From Pulveribacter suum (lineage in GTDB: Bacteria; Pseudomonadota; Gammaproteobacteria; Burkholderiales; Burkholderiaceae_C), in NCBI RefSeq assembly GCF_003013695.1, contig NZ_CP027792.1, forward strand, positions 2,624,501 to 2,688,500: a DNA stretch of 64,000 bases, given 5' to 3'. Below, piece by piece: positions 29,001 to 38,383 of this stretch. Made by a program: the position numbers and the translations under genes. The stretch's first letter is position 1, and the number at the start of each line of letters is the position of its first letter. The notes under the pieces are model-generated. The model made no database searches and was not told the origin of the DNA. It saw only the letters and a list, made by a program, of their open reading frames with translations.

Positions 29001-29375
29001 CTCGCCCGTGCGCCCCAGGGCCTGCAGCGCAAGCGCGCTGCCGTTCCAGCCCTGCTGCGCCAGCACCGCCCCCGCAGCGCTGGCCGCCAGCGCCAGGGAC
29101 AGGCCGAACACCAGTACGTTGGCGCGCGGCTGCTCGCGCACGTCCAGGCTCTGCATGGAGATGACCACCGCCAGCAGGCCCAGCAGCATGGCGATGGCCT
29201 GCAGCAGCTGGCCCAGGTCCTGCCAAGCGGCGGCGTCCGTACCCCGCACCGCGACGCTGGCGCAAACGAGCAGCGCCAGAGCCAGCGCGACCCAGCCAGC
29301 CGTGGAGCGCGGGCCTGCAGGCGACGCCGGCGCTCGCAGCGGGGCGGGTTCGGGGGGAGAGGCGCGCCCGCTCAT
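26049..29375 (-). CDS. Membrane sensor PAS-GGDEF-EAL cyclic-di-GMP signalling protein
   Basis: A 1108-residue protein. About seven N-terminal membrane helices (about 27-265) form a putative integral sensor, followed by three PAS/PAC units (about 275-400, 405-520, 525-650). The GGDEF domain (about 660-820) is intact, with inhibitory-site RESD, and the EAL domain (about 840-1090) retains EALVRW, NVSARQF, LTETLLL, DDFGTGYSS and VAEGVET. The GGDEF-EAL half closely resembles the downstream gene, suggesting tandem duplication. ATG 29375 (MSGRAS) was chosen; ATG 29417 would add 14 residues. Confidence 0.92.
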   Translation of the reverse strand: MSGRASPPEPAPLRAPASPAGPRSTAGWVALALALLVCASVAVRGTDAAAWQDLGQLLQAIAMLLGLLAVVISMQSLDVREQPRANVLVFGLSLALAASAAGAVLAQQGWNGSALALQALGRTGEAACLLAFARRRLVRGSSLAWLAAALVLAAALAWLAWRLPPFFGDGQPVATALAWTNSAAFAAAAWLLARPHSRGARRRAGRHHFMAAASVCLAAAELILALLQSLAAPGTAWWMPAQALRVVGYAVLLQAVYISGVRLPYARARHAEARMREGELRLQLLGRNLPGIVLYQQVRESAGTSRFVHMSEAIERLLGLTAQQVMADAQLLFDHILPEDRALSTWALETSWRTRSLAECVVRMRRWDGAIRWVRMSASPRQHASGGTIWDGVLSDVTEQREAERLSRERDEQLASVLEHLPAGIARVDRQGRTLYVNPVQAASLRCAPAALEGQFMRDVLPASIFERMQPPLERALRGDTAVAELSMTGHKTRIDWHVTFVPERVGAGEVTSVVIFAYDVTEQKRLAQALGQQRAQLASLVSTIPDLVSLKDTEGRYLSANPVFERCLGRPEHALVGLTDAQLLPAAEAERVRAQDERAMAAWQPLVVEETLTFAEDGYQGRFETLKTATRDAQGRVSGVLSISRDITDRQRAARQIERLAFYDALTGLPNRRLLLDRLEHALANGLRRQGLGALLFIDLDNFKDLNDTLGHDMGDALLAQVAQRLQAGVRESDTVARLGGDEFVVMLENLGADAQQAGTCVEQIAAKLMAALNEPFVLAQQQHHSTPSVGATLFGQERCTVEELLKRADLAMYQAKAAGRNTLRFFDPAMQLAANERAQLEADLRLALARGELVVHLQPQMDEDTRLCGAEALVRWQHPERGLLGPAHFIPLAEQTGLIVPLGRQVLQAACRQLAHWAGHAAAQGLAISVNVSARQFRHPGFVQDVLQVAAQAGAPLHRLKLELTETLLLGDVEDTVARMRQLREHGVSFSLDDFGTGYSSLGYLKRLPLSEIKIDQGFVRDVLTDPNDAAIVHTILALARSLDLQVVAEGVETEGQLQFLQRHGCGGFQGWLFGRPCAIAPFEAAYLPGLGGPARQHTQQPEIAR

Positions 29376-29491
29376 GGATGGCGCTGCAGGACAACGGGGT
29401 AACACATATCGATACAAGTCTAGCGGCCTGCCGAGTTTGCCGGCTCAGGGTCCACCCGCCTTTTGCCTCGCAGGTGACTGCACCGCCGGCG

Positions 29492-29527
29492 AAAAAAAAG
29501 GCGGGCCAGAGTTGCCTCTGCCCCGCC
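29492..29527 (-). terminator. Intrinsic terminator after acnA
   Basis: Read leftward: GGCGGGGCAGAG, tetraloop GCAA, CTCTGGCCCGCC (one mismatch), then eight T. It lies 34 bases past the acnA stop. Confidence 0.85.
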
Positions 29528-29561
29528 CTGCCCTGCCGGTCCCGCCCCGGGGCCGCCGCGC

Positions 29562-32507
<2,946 letters not shown>

Positions 32508-32670
32508 GGGACAACTCCATTTCGTGGACAACACTGGTCCCATTCTGGCAGCCCTGCCGGGCAATGCCAAACCGCGGCCGCACGGCAGCGGCGATAAACT
32601 GGCAGATACCAGCCGCCCCTGGCGCTCTCGCCTGCCTATTTTCCGCTTGGCGCCAACACCCGCCGTCGCC

Positions 32671-32698
32671 AAAAACAAAGGCCCGCACAAGGCGGGCC
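32671..32698 (-). terminator. Intrinsic terminator after the H-NS gene
   Basis: Read leftward: GGCCCGC, loop CTTGT, GCGGGCC, then TTTGTTTTT. It is about 67 bases past the H-NS stop. Confidence 0.75.
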
Positions 32699-32764
32699 AT
32701 TCGTGGAACTACGCATATGCGGCCAATGGCGGCACAGGGTGTCGGCGCTTAAGCCGATAAGCGC

Positions 32765-33064
32765 TTAAATAGCAAACTTCTCGCGCTCTTCGTTCTGGAT
32801 CCAGCGCGGCGGCTTGCCGCGGCCCGTCCAGGTCTGGCCGGTGGCGGGATTGCGGTATTTGGGAGCCACCTTGGTCGCCGGCGCCGAGACCGCACGGGTC
32901 GAGCGACCAGCCGGGAATACATCCTGCTGCGTCAGCCCATATTCAGCCACCAGCTCGCGCACTCGGGACACGGCGGTGGAAAGCTCGCGCTGACGGGCCT
33001 CGTTGATTTGCTGCTCCAGCGCTTCGCGCTGCTTCAGGAGATCCTTGTAGCTGGTTTCATTCAT
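32765..33064 (-). CDS. H-NS family nucleoid-associated protein
   Basis: A 99-residue DNA-binding protein. Residues 5-50 form an oligomerisation coiled coil (LLKQREALEQQINEARQREL), and the C-terminal domain carries the H-NS core motif TWTGRGKPPRWI (about 80-92), which inserts in the minor groove of AT-rich DNA. It should silence AT-rich, often foreign, genes. ATG 33064 (MNETSYKD) was chosen; an upstream ATG at 33142 would add a non-conserved tail. Betaproteobacteria often carry several paralogues, so this need not be the main H-NS. Confidence 0.92.
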   Translation of the reverse strand: MNETSYKDLLKQREALEQQINEARQRELSTAVSRVRELVAEYGLTQQDVFPAGRSTRAVSAPATKVAPKYRNPATGQTWTGRGKPPRWIQNEEREKFAI

Positions 33065-33405
33065 GATGGTGCGGTGAGTAAACGGTGGTTGGAATTGAAT
33101 ACGCGGGGCGATTATATGCACGTGAAAGCAGCGGCGTGGCATTCATTGGTGATATTGCCTGCGCCCGTCCATAAAAATCCATGGGGATACCGCGCAGCAG
33201 CCAGGCACGCGCGCTTGCACAGCACAGGCAGAAATGAAAAAGCCAGGTGCATACGTCTGCCCCTCAGACATTGCAGTGGTCAAAGTTACTAACAGATTCA
33301 TCTATTGCACGCCGGGCCCCGAAGCTTTGCCTGTGCACTGGCGTGAGGCGGCGACTGGGCGACAATCCGGCAGCCATCTTTGGCAGGCCGAGGACAGCAA
33401 ACCCG
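33065..33405. other. Gap of 341 bases between divergent hns-like and apaH genes
   Basis: A divergent promoter region, clearly more AT-rich than its neighbours near 33085-33125 and 33165-33180, as expected upstream of an H-NS-type gene. I see no convincing gene, RNA or repeat in it. Confidence 0.5.
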
Positions 33406-34251
33406 ATGAGCATTTACTGTGTGGGCGATATACAGGGCTGCGGCGACGCATTGGAGCGGCTGCTGTCGCACATCGGCTTTTCGCCCAGCCGCGATACCGT
33501 GTACTTGCTGGGTGACCTGGTCAATCGTGGCCCCGGTTCGGCCGCCGTGCTGCGCCGCTGCAGGGCGCTGGAAGGCAGCATGCTGGCGGTGCTGGGCAAC
33601 CACGATCTGCACCTGCTGGCCGTGGCCCACGGCGCGCGCGCGCCCTCCAGGCGCGACACGCTGGACGCCATCCTGCAGGCCGATGACCGCGAGGCGCTGC
33701 TGCAGTGGCTGCGCCGCCAGCCCCTGGCGCGGCATGTGGCGCATGGCGGCGGCCACTTCCTGGCGCTGCATGCCGGGCTGCTGCCGCAGTGGAGCGTGCA
33801 GGACGCGCTCGGCCACGCCGCCGAAGTGGAGCAGGCGCTGCAAAGCGACGCCCTGCCCGCCTTCCTGGCGCAGATGTACGGCAACACGCCGGCGCAGTGG
33901 AGCGACGACCTGGCCGGCGCCGACCGCCTGCGCACCATCGTCAACGCCTTCACGCGGCTGCGCTTTTGCACGCCGCAGGGCCGCATGGATTTCGACAGCG
34001 CCGAAAGCGCCAGCCAGGCCCCACCGGGCCTGTTGCCGTGGTTCGACGCGCCGGGACGGCGCAGCGCAGGCACGCTGATTGCCTTCGGCCACTGGTCCAC
34101 CCTGGGCCGGCTGGAGCGACCCGACCTGCTGGGGCTGGACACGGGCTGCGTCTGGGGCGGCTGCCTCACCGCCGTGCGCCTGGGCGCCACGCTGGCCGAG
34201 CGCGAGTTCTTCGAGGTGCGCTGCCCGCAGGCGCAGGCGCCGGGGCGCTAG
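33406..34251 (+). CDS. apaH: Bis(5'-nucleosyl)-tetraphosphatase, symmetrical
   Basis: Hydrolyses Ap4A to two ADP and, in E. coli, also decaps Np4-capped RNA. The 281-residue phosphoesterase shows the full metallophosphatase set near the N-terminus: GDIQGCGDALERLL, GDLVNRGP, GNHD (about residues 7-68), with later histidines in ALHAGLLPQW and FGHWSTLG. Start ATG 33406 (MSIYCVGD) is the family start; the longer frame upstream is not conserved-looking. A large inverted repeat directly after the stop should terminate transcription. Confidence 0.95.
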   Translation: MSIYCVGDIQGCGDALERLLSHIGFSPSRDTVYLLGDLVNRGPGSAAVLRRCRALEGSMLAVLGNHDLHLLAVAHGARAPSRRDTLDAILQADDREALLQWLRRQPLARHVAHGGGHFLALHAGLLPQWSVQDALGHAAEVEQALQSDALPAFLAQMYGNTPAQWSDDLAGADRLRTIVNAFTRLRFCTPQGRMDFDSAESASQAPPGLLPWFDAPGRRSAGTLIAFGHWSTLGRLERPDLLGLDTGCVWGGCLTAVRLGATLAEREFFEVRCPQAQAPGR

Positions 34252-34345
34252 CAAAAAAATAGCTGCTGGCGCTTGCCCCGCCTCGCTTTCAGATACAAAA
34301 GTACCTGAAAGCGGCTTGGGACAAGCGCCAGCAGCTATGCTTTTT
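34252..34345. repeat. Family A repeat, largest copy; bidirectional terminator
   Basis: A perfect 17-bp inverted repeat (34259-34275 with 34322-34338; core AGCTGCTGGCGCTTG) surrounds a nested 9-bp pair (CGCTTTCAG / CTGAAAGCG). A-tract on the left and TTTTT on the right make it an intrinsic terminator in both directions between apaH and apbE. Confidence 0.85.
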
Positions 34346-34355
34346 GATGTAGGGC

Positions 34356-35429
34356 TTAAGCGGCGGGTTGCAACCGCGCCGTCATGCCGGGCGACGTCCA
34401 GCGGGCGCCGTCCGCACTGGCCACCAGCAGCTCCACGCCCGGGTGGCGTGCAGACCACGTGGCCGCCTTGGCAGGGCCCTGCACCATGAGTGCCGTGCCC
34501 CAGCCGTTGACCTCGTCCACCTCGCGCGCCAGCAGCGCCACGCCATGCACACCGCGCGTGGGCCAGCCGGTGTGCGGGTCCAGCACATGGTGCAGGCGCC
34601 GGCCCTGGTGCATGAAGCCGCGCTCGTAGTCGCCCGAAGACGCCACGACAGCCCGGCCCTGCAGTGCCAGCACGCCCAGCAGCTGCTGGGGCGCGGCCGG
34701 GTCGCGCACGCCCACGCGCCAGGGTTGGCCGTGGTTGCTGCCGGCCACCAGCACGTCGCCGCCGCCGTTGACCAGCGCGTCAGGCATGCCTTCGCGGGCC
34801 AGCGTTTGCAGGCCGGCTTGCAGGATGGGCAGCTTGGCCACGCCGCCCAGGTCCAGGCGCATGCCGGGGCGCGGCAGGTAGGCCGTGCCGGCGCGCTCGT
34901 CGAGCACCAGGGCGCGGCCGTCCACCAGGCGCAAGGCGCGGGCGATCTCGCCTGGGGCGGGCACCGCCTGGGCACTGCCGCCAAACTGCCACCCGTCCAG
35001 CGCGCCGACCGTGGGGTCGAAAGCGCCGGCGCTGCCCGAATGCAGGCGCTGCGCAGCGCGCAGCACGGCCAGCACCTCGGGCGCCACCGCCACAGGCTGG
35101 CGGCCGGCGGCCGCGGCGATGCGGGCCACGTCGCTGTCCGTGCGGTAGCGGCTCATCAGCGCCTCCAGGCGCTGCATCTCGGAGAAGGCGCGCTCGATAG
35201 CCTGGTCTGCCCGTTGCTGCCCCATGGCGGCGGACAGCGGCACGGCGATGTCCACGCGCGTGCCCATCAGTTCGCGGCTTTGCCGCGCCAGCGGCGGTGC
35301 GCCGGCCGCAGCCGGCGCGGCCGCGCCGGCCAGATGGGGCAGCCCGGCCAGCAGCGGCAGCGCCAGCGCAAAGCGGCGCCGCGACCACTGGCCGCGCGGG
35401 GACGGCGTGCAGGGCAGATCAGCCTTCAT
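34356..35429 (-). CDS. apbE: FAD:protein FMN transferase (ApbE family, NosX-like role)
   Basis: Attaches FMN covalently to threonine in periplasmic flavoproteins such as NosR, RnfG or NqrC. The 357-residue protein starts with a twin-arginine-type signal (SRRRFALALPLLAG, about 17-30), then ApbE motifs: MGTRVDI, SRYRTDSDV, GAFDPTVGAL, DLGGVAK, ALVNGGGDVLVAG and HHVLDPHTGWP. It lies 20 bases downstream of the cytochrome gene, both read away from nosZ. Since NosR carries an intact DAISGAT flavinylation motif, this is probably its flavin transferase, the role of NosX elsewhere. Confidence 0.92.
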   Translation of the reverse strand: MKADLPCTPSPRGQWSRRRFALALPLLAGLPHLAGAAAPAAAGAPPLARQSRELMGTRVDIAVPLSAAMGQQRADQAIERAFSEMQRLEALMSRYRTDSDVARIAAAAGRQPVAVAPEVLAVLRAAQRLHSGSAGAFDPTVGALDGWQFGGSAQAVPAPGEIARALRLVDGRALVLDERAGTAYLPRPGMRLDLGGVAKLPILQAGLQTLAREGMPDALVNGGGDVLVAGSNHGQPWRVGVRDPAAPQQLLGVLALQGRAVVASSGDYERGFMHQGRRLHHVLDPHTGWPTRGVHGVALLAREVDEVNGWGTALMVQGPAKAATWSARHPGVELLVASADGARWTSPGMTARLQPAA

Positions 35430-35449
35430 GGTGCGCGCTCCCCTCCTGA

Positions 35450-35944
35450 TCAGCTGGACTGGCTGACCATGTAGTCCACGGCGGACTTGACCTCGTCGTC
35501 AGACAAGGAAGCGGCGCCGCCCTTGGGAGGCATCATGCCCTTGCTGCCCGTGAAGCCTTCGATGGCGTGCTTGTACAGCGTGTCCTTGCCCTGGGCGATG
35601 CGGGGGCCCCAGTCGTCCTTGTCGCCTGGCTTGGGCGCGCCGGCCACACCGGCGGAGTGGCACAGGGCGCAGGTCTTGTTGAACACGCTCTTGCCAGCGT
35701 CCAGGCTGGCCACCGGGGCGGTGTCGCCAGCGGCGGAGGCATCTGCGCTCGGGGCGGCCGCAGCTGCTGGCTCGGCAGCAGGCGCAGGCGTCGGCGTAGG
35801 TTCGGGAGCCGCGACGGGAGCCGGCGCAGGGGCCTCGCTGACCGGAGCGGGTGCCGTGGGCGCAGGGGTGTCGTTCTTGCCGCAGGCGGAAAGCAGCAGG
35901 ACCGAGCAGGCCAGAGCCATCGCGAGGGTTGTCTTCTTGTACAT
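35450..35944 (-). CDS. Lipoprotein c-type cytochrome (cytochrome c5-like)
   Basis: A 164-residue exported protein. The signal peptide ends in a lipobox (LLLSAC, Cys 21), followed by a Pro/Ala/Glu-rich tether (about 25-80) and one heme c domain with CALCH near 92-96 and a probable axial Met in KGMMPPKGG near 138. It would be anchored in the membrane with its heme reaching into the periplasm. It is divergent from nosZ with an FNR box between them and co-directional with apbE, so it may donate electrons to N2O reductase. That role is inferred from position. Confidence 0.85.
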   Translation of the reverse strand: MYKKTTLAMALACSVLLLSACGKNDTPAPTAPAPVSEAPAPAPVAAPEPTPTPAPAAEPAAAAAPSADASAAGDTAPVASLDAGKSVFNKTCALCHSAGVAGAPKPGDKDDWGPRIAQGKDTLYKHAIEGFTGSKGMMPPKGGAASLSDDEVKSAVDYMVSQSS

Positions 35945-36212
35945 GAAAGCCTTTCTTTCTATCAGGGTTGCAAACCGATGACATGCCGCAGCCAGGCCGT
36001 GGCAGCCGGGCTCCGATCATGCGCCTTGCATGCGGATGCAGTGTGGGAGTTTTTCTAATATTTTTATTGATTCACATCAATTCAAAAAGAAACATTAGAG
36101 GTGAACATTTGCCCCAGCCCGTCCGGCGGCCTTTGCACCGCTTCTTCCCCTGCCGCGCCGCGCGAATTTCAGTTTTCTTCTTTATTTCCCTGCCAATCCC
36201 CGAGAGGACTCC
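35945..36212. promoter_or_regulatory. Divergent promoter region between the cytochrome gene and nosZ
   Basis: 268 bases, locally AT-rich around 36045-36100. It contains the perfect FNR-type box at 36067-36080 and a GAGAGGA ribosome-binding site before nosZ. If the box acts as a class II site centred at -41.5, nosZ transcription would start near 36115, with AACATT at 36104-36109 as a weak -10. Confidence 0.6.
36067..36080. promoter_or_regulatory. FNR/DNR-type box upstream of nosZ
   Basis: TTGAT-TCAC-ATCAA is a perfect match to the consensus bound by FNR/ANR/DNR regulators, 133 bases before the nosZ start. It fits induction of the nos genes, and perhaps the divergent cytochrome gene, under low oxygen or nitrogen oxides. 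Confidence 0.85.
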
Positions 36213-38156
36213 ATGAGCCACAAGACAGAGAATTCGACCAAGGAAGCCGCCGGCCTGGGCCGTCGCCGCTTCCTCAACTCGGCCGCGCTGGCCGGCCTGA
36301 CGGTGGGCGTAGCCGCCTGCAACGACAAGCCCGCCGCAGCGCCTGCCGCCAGCGGCGCGGCCGCTCCCGCCCCGGCACCGGCTGCGGCAGCCAGCGCCGC
36401 TGGCGCCAACATCCACCTCAAGCCGGGCGAACTGGACACCTACTACGGCATCTGGAGCGGCGGCCACACGGGCGACATGCGCATCCTGGGCCTGCCCTCG
36501 GGCCGGGAGATCCACCGCGTCCCGTGCTTCGTGCCGGACGCGCTGGTGGGCTGGGGCATCACCAACGAATCCAAGGCCGTCATGGGCACCAAGGCCGACG
36601 GCAGCCTGAAGTACACGGTGGCCGACACGCACCACACGCACGCCTCCTACAAGGACGGCAACTACGACGGCCGCTACGCCTGGATCAACGACAAGATCAA
36701 CAGCCGCATCGCCCGTGTCCGCCTGGACTATTTCGTCTGCGACAAGATCACCGAGCTGCCCAACGTGCAGGGCTTCCACGGCATCTTCCCGGACAAGGCC
36801 GACCCGGTGGATCCGGCCATCAACTACACCACGCGCGTGTTCTGCGGCGGCGAGTTCGCCATTCCGCTGCCCAACAACGGCCAGGACATCAACAACCCCG
36901 AGAAGTACCGCTCGATGTTCACCTGCGTGGACGCCGAGAGCATGGAAGTGCGCTGGCAGGTGCTGATCGACGGCAACTGCGACCTGACGGCCACGTCGTA
37001 TGACGGCAAGCTGGCAGCCACCAACCAGTACAACGTCGAGAATGGCATCCACTACGAGGACATGATGTCCGCCGAGCGCGATGCCTGCCTGTTCTTCAAC
37101 ATCGCCCGCATCGAAGAGGCCGTCAAGGCCGGCAAGTTCAAGACCATCGGCTCCTCCAAGGTGCCCGTGGTGGACGGCACGCGCGAGTCCAACGCCGATC
37201 CCAAGACCGCGCTGACCGCCTATGTGAGCGTGCCCAAGAACCCCCACGGCGTGAACGCTTCGCCCGACGCCAAGTACTTCATCTGCGCCGGCAAGCTCTC
37301 GCCCACCGCCACGGTGATCGAGCTGGCCAAGGTGCTGGACTGGTTCGACGGCAAGATGGAAAAGCTCGACGACGCCATCGTCGCCGAGGTGGAGATCGGC
37401 CTGGGCCCGCTGCACACCGCCTTCGACGGCCGCGGCAACGCCTACACCACGCTGTTCCTGGACAGCCAGGTGGTCAAGTGGAACGTGGACGCCGCCATCA
37501 AGTTCCACGCCGGCGACAAGAACGCCAAGTACGTGGTGGACCGCCTGGATGTGCACTACCAGCCCGGCCACATCAACGCCTCGCAGTCCGAGACGCGCGC
37601 CGCCGACGGCAAGTTCCTGGCGGTGGGCTGCAAGTTCTCCAAGGACCGCTTCCTGCCCGTGGGCCCGCTGCACCCCGAGAACGAGCAAATCATCGACATC
37701 TCCGGCGAGAAGATGGTGCTGCTGGCCGACCACCCGGTGCGCGGCGAGCCGCACGACTTCATCATCTTCAAGCGCGATCTGCTCAAGCCCAAGCAGGTGT
37801 ACTCGCACGACGACTTCCCGCTGGCCATCACGGACCCCAAGGAGTCGGGCGTGACGCGCAACGGCAAGAAGGTCACGGTGAAGATCACCTCGCAGGCGCC
37901 GGCCTTCAGCCTGCGCGAGTTCACGCTGAAGAAGGGCGACGAAGTCACGCTGATCCTCACCAACCTGGACAAGATCGAGGACCTGACGCACGGCTTCGCC
38001 ATCCCGAACTACAACGTCAACTTCATCGTCAATCCGCTGGAGACCAAGTCGGTGACCTTCATCGCCGACAAGCCCGGCGTGTTCTGGTGCTACTGCACGC
38101 ACTTCTGCCACGCGCTGCACCTGGAGATGCGTACGCGGATGATCGTGGAGCCTTGA
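36213..38156 (+). CDS. nosZ: Nitrous-oxide reductase (clade I type)
   Basis: Reduces N2O to N2, the last step of denitrification, in the periplasm. The 647-residue precursor has a twin-arginine signal (GRRRFL at 16-21), a seven-bladed propeller holding the CuZ site (histidines near DTHHTHASY) and a C-terminal cupredoxin with CuA ligands in CYCTHFCHALHLEM (C628, C632, H636, M639). The Tat signal indicates clade I. Odd: the signal ends in VAAC (Cys 36), a possible lipobox, followed by a Pro/Ala-rich tether to about residue 66; and position 630 is His where Trp is usual. It starts the rightward nos operon behind an FNR box. Confidence 0.97.
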   Translation: MSHKTENSTKEAAGLGRRRFLNSAALAGLTVGVAACNDKPAAAPAASGAAAPAPAPAAAASAAGANIHLKPGELDTYYGIWSGGHTGDMRILGLPSGREIHRVPCFVPDALVGWGITNESKAVMGTKADGSLKYTVADTHHTHASYKDGNYDGRYAWINDKINSRIARVRLDYFVCDKITELPNVQGFHGIFPDKADPVDPAINYTTRVFCGGEFAIPLPNNGQDINNPEKYRSMFTCVDAESMEVRWQVLIDGNCDLTATSYDGKLAATNQYNVENGIHYEDMMSAERDACLFFNIARIEEAVKAGKFKTIGSSKVPVVDGTRESNADPKTALTAYVSVPKNPHGVNASPDAKYFICAGKLSPTATVIELAKVLDWFDGKMEKLDDAIVAEVEIGLGPLHTAFDGRGNAYTTLFLDSQVVKWNVDAAIKFHAGDKNAKYVVDRLDVHYQPGHINASQSETRAADGKFLAVGCKFSKDRFLPVGPLHPENEQIIDISGEKMVLLADHPVRGEPHDFIIFKRDLLKPKQVYSHDDFPLAITDPKESGVTRNGKKVTVKITSQAPAFSLREFTLKKGDEVTLILTNLDKIEDLTHGFAIPNYNVNFIVNPLETKSVTFIADKPGVFWCYCTHFCHALHLEMRTRMIVEP

Positions 38157-38167
38157 CATTCGGTACA

Positions 38168-38305
38168 TCCCCCTGAGGCGCTGACACGCCTTCCCCCTTC
38201 TCTGGCGCGCTGCGGTTGGGAAGGGGGACGACACCAGCGCTGCGGGGCGGCCCTGGCGCGGTGTCTGCTGGCCTGGGGCGCGCCAGTTGCGAGTGTGGCG
38301 CCCTG
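38168..38305. repeat. Family C repeat, copy 1 (about 140 bp)
   Basis: Shares with 54235-54370 the blocks TTCTCTGGCGCGCTGCG, GCTGCGGGGCGGCCCT and GTGTGGCGC plus overall spacing, in the same orientation. It includes a 9-bp hairpin (TCCCCCTTC / GAAGGGGGA), so it may attenuate or terminate transcription between nosZ and nosR. Confidence 0.75.
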
Positions 38306-38317
38306 ATCGTTTCGTGA

Positions 38318-38375
38318 TTTATAGCCAAATTGGCTTCTAACGCTGACCAGTAAAGCGCTGGCAGCTATCAAATAA
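38318..38375. repeat. Family A repeat upstream of nosR
   Basis: TATAGCCAAATTGGCTTCTA, then ACGCTGACCAGTAAAGCGCT and GGCAGCTATCAAATAA match the reverse orientation of the family. It ends 9 bases before the nosR ATG. Confidence 0.7.
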
Positions 38376-38383
38376 GTAGCACC

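Noticed and set aside
25644..29402. A rightward open frame of 1252 codons opposite the GGDEF-EAL genes
   Set aside because: It is rich in Ala/Arg/His/Gln with no domain motifs and lies fully antisense to well-supported genes; long antisense frames are expected at this GC content.
36101..37003. A rightward frame starting at GTG in the nosZ leader
   Set aside because: It overlaps nosZ in another frame and is Arg/Gly/His-rich; the nosZ frame has full motif support.
36072..38234. A leftward 720-codon frame opposite nosZ
   Set aside because: An antisense shadow of nosZ, with composition typical of the reverse complement of a GC-rich gene.
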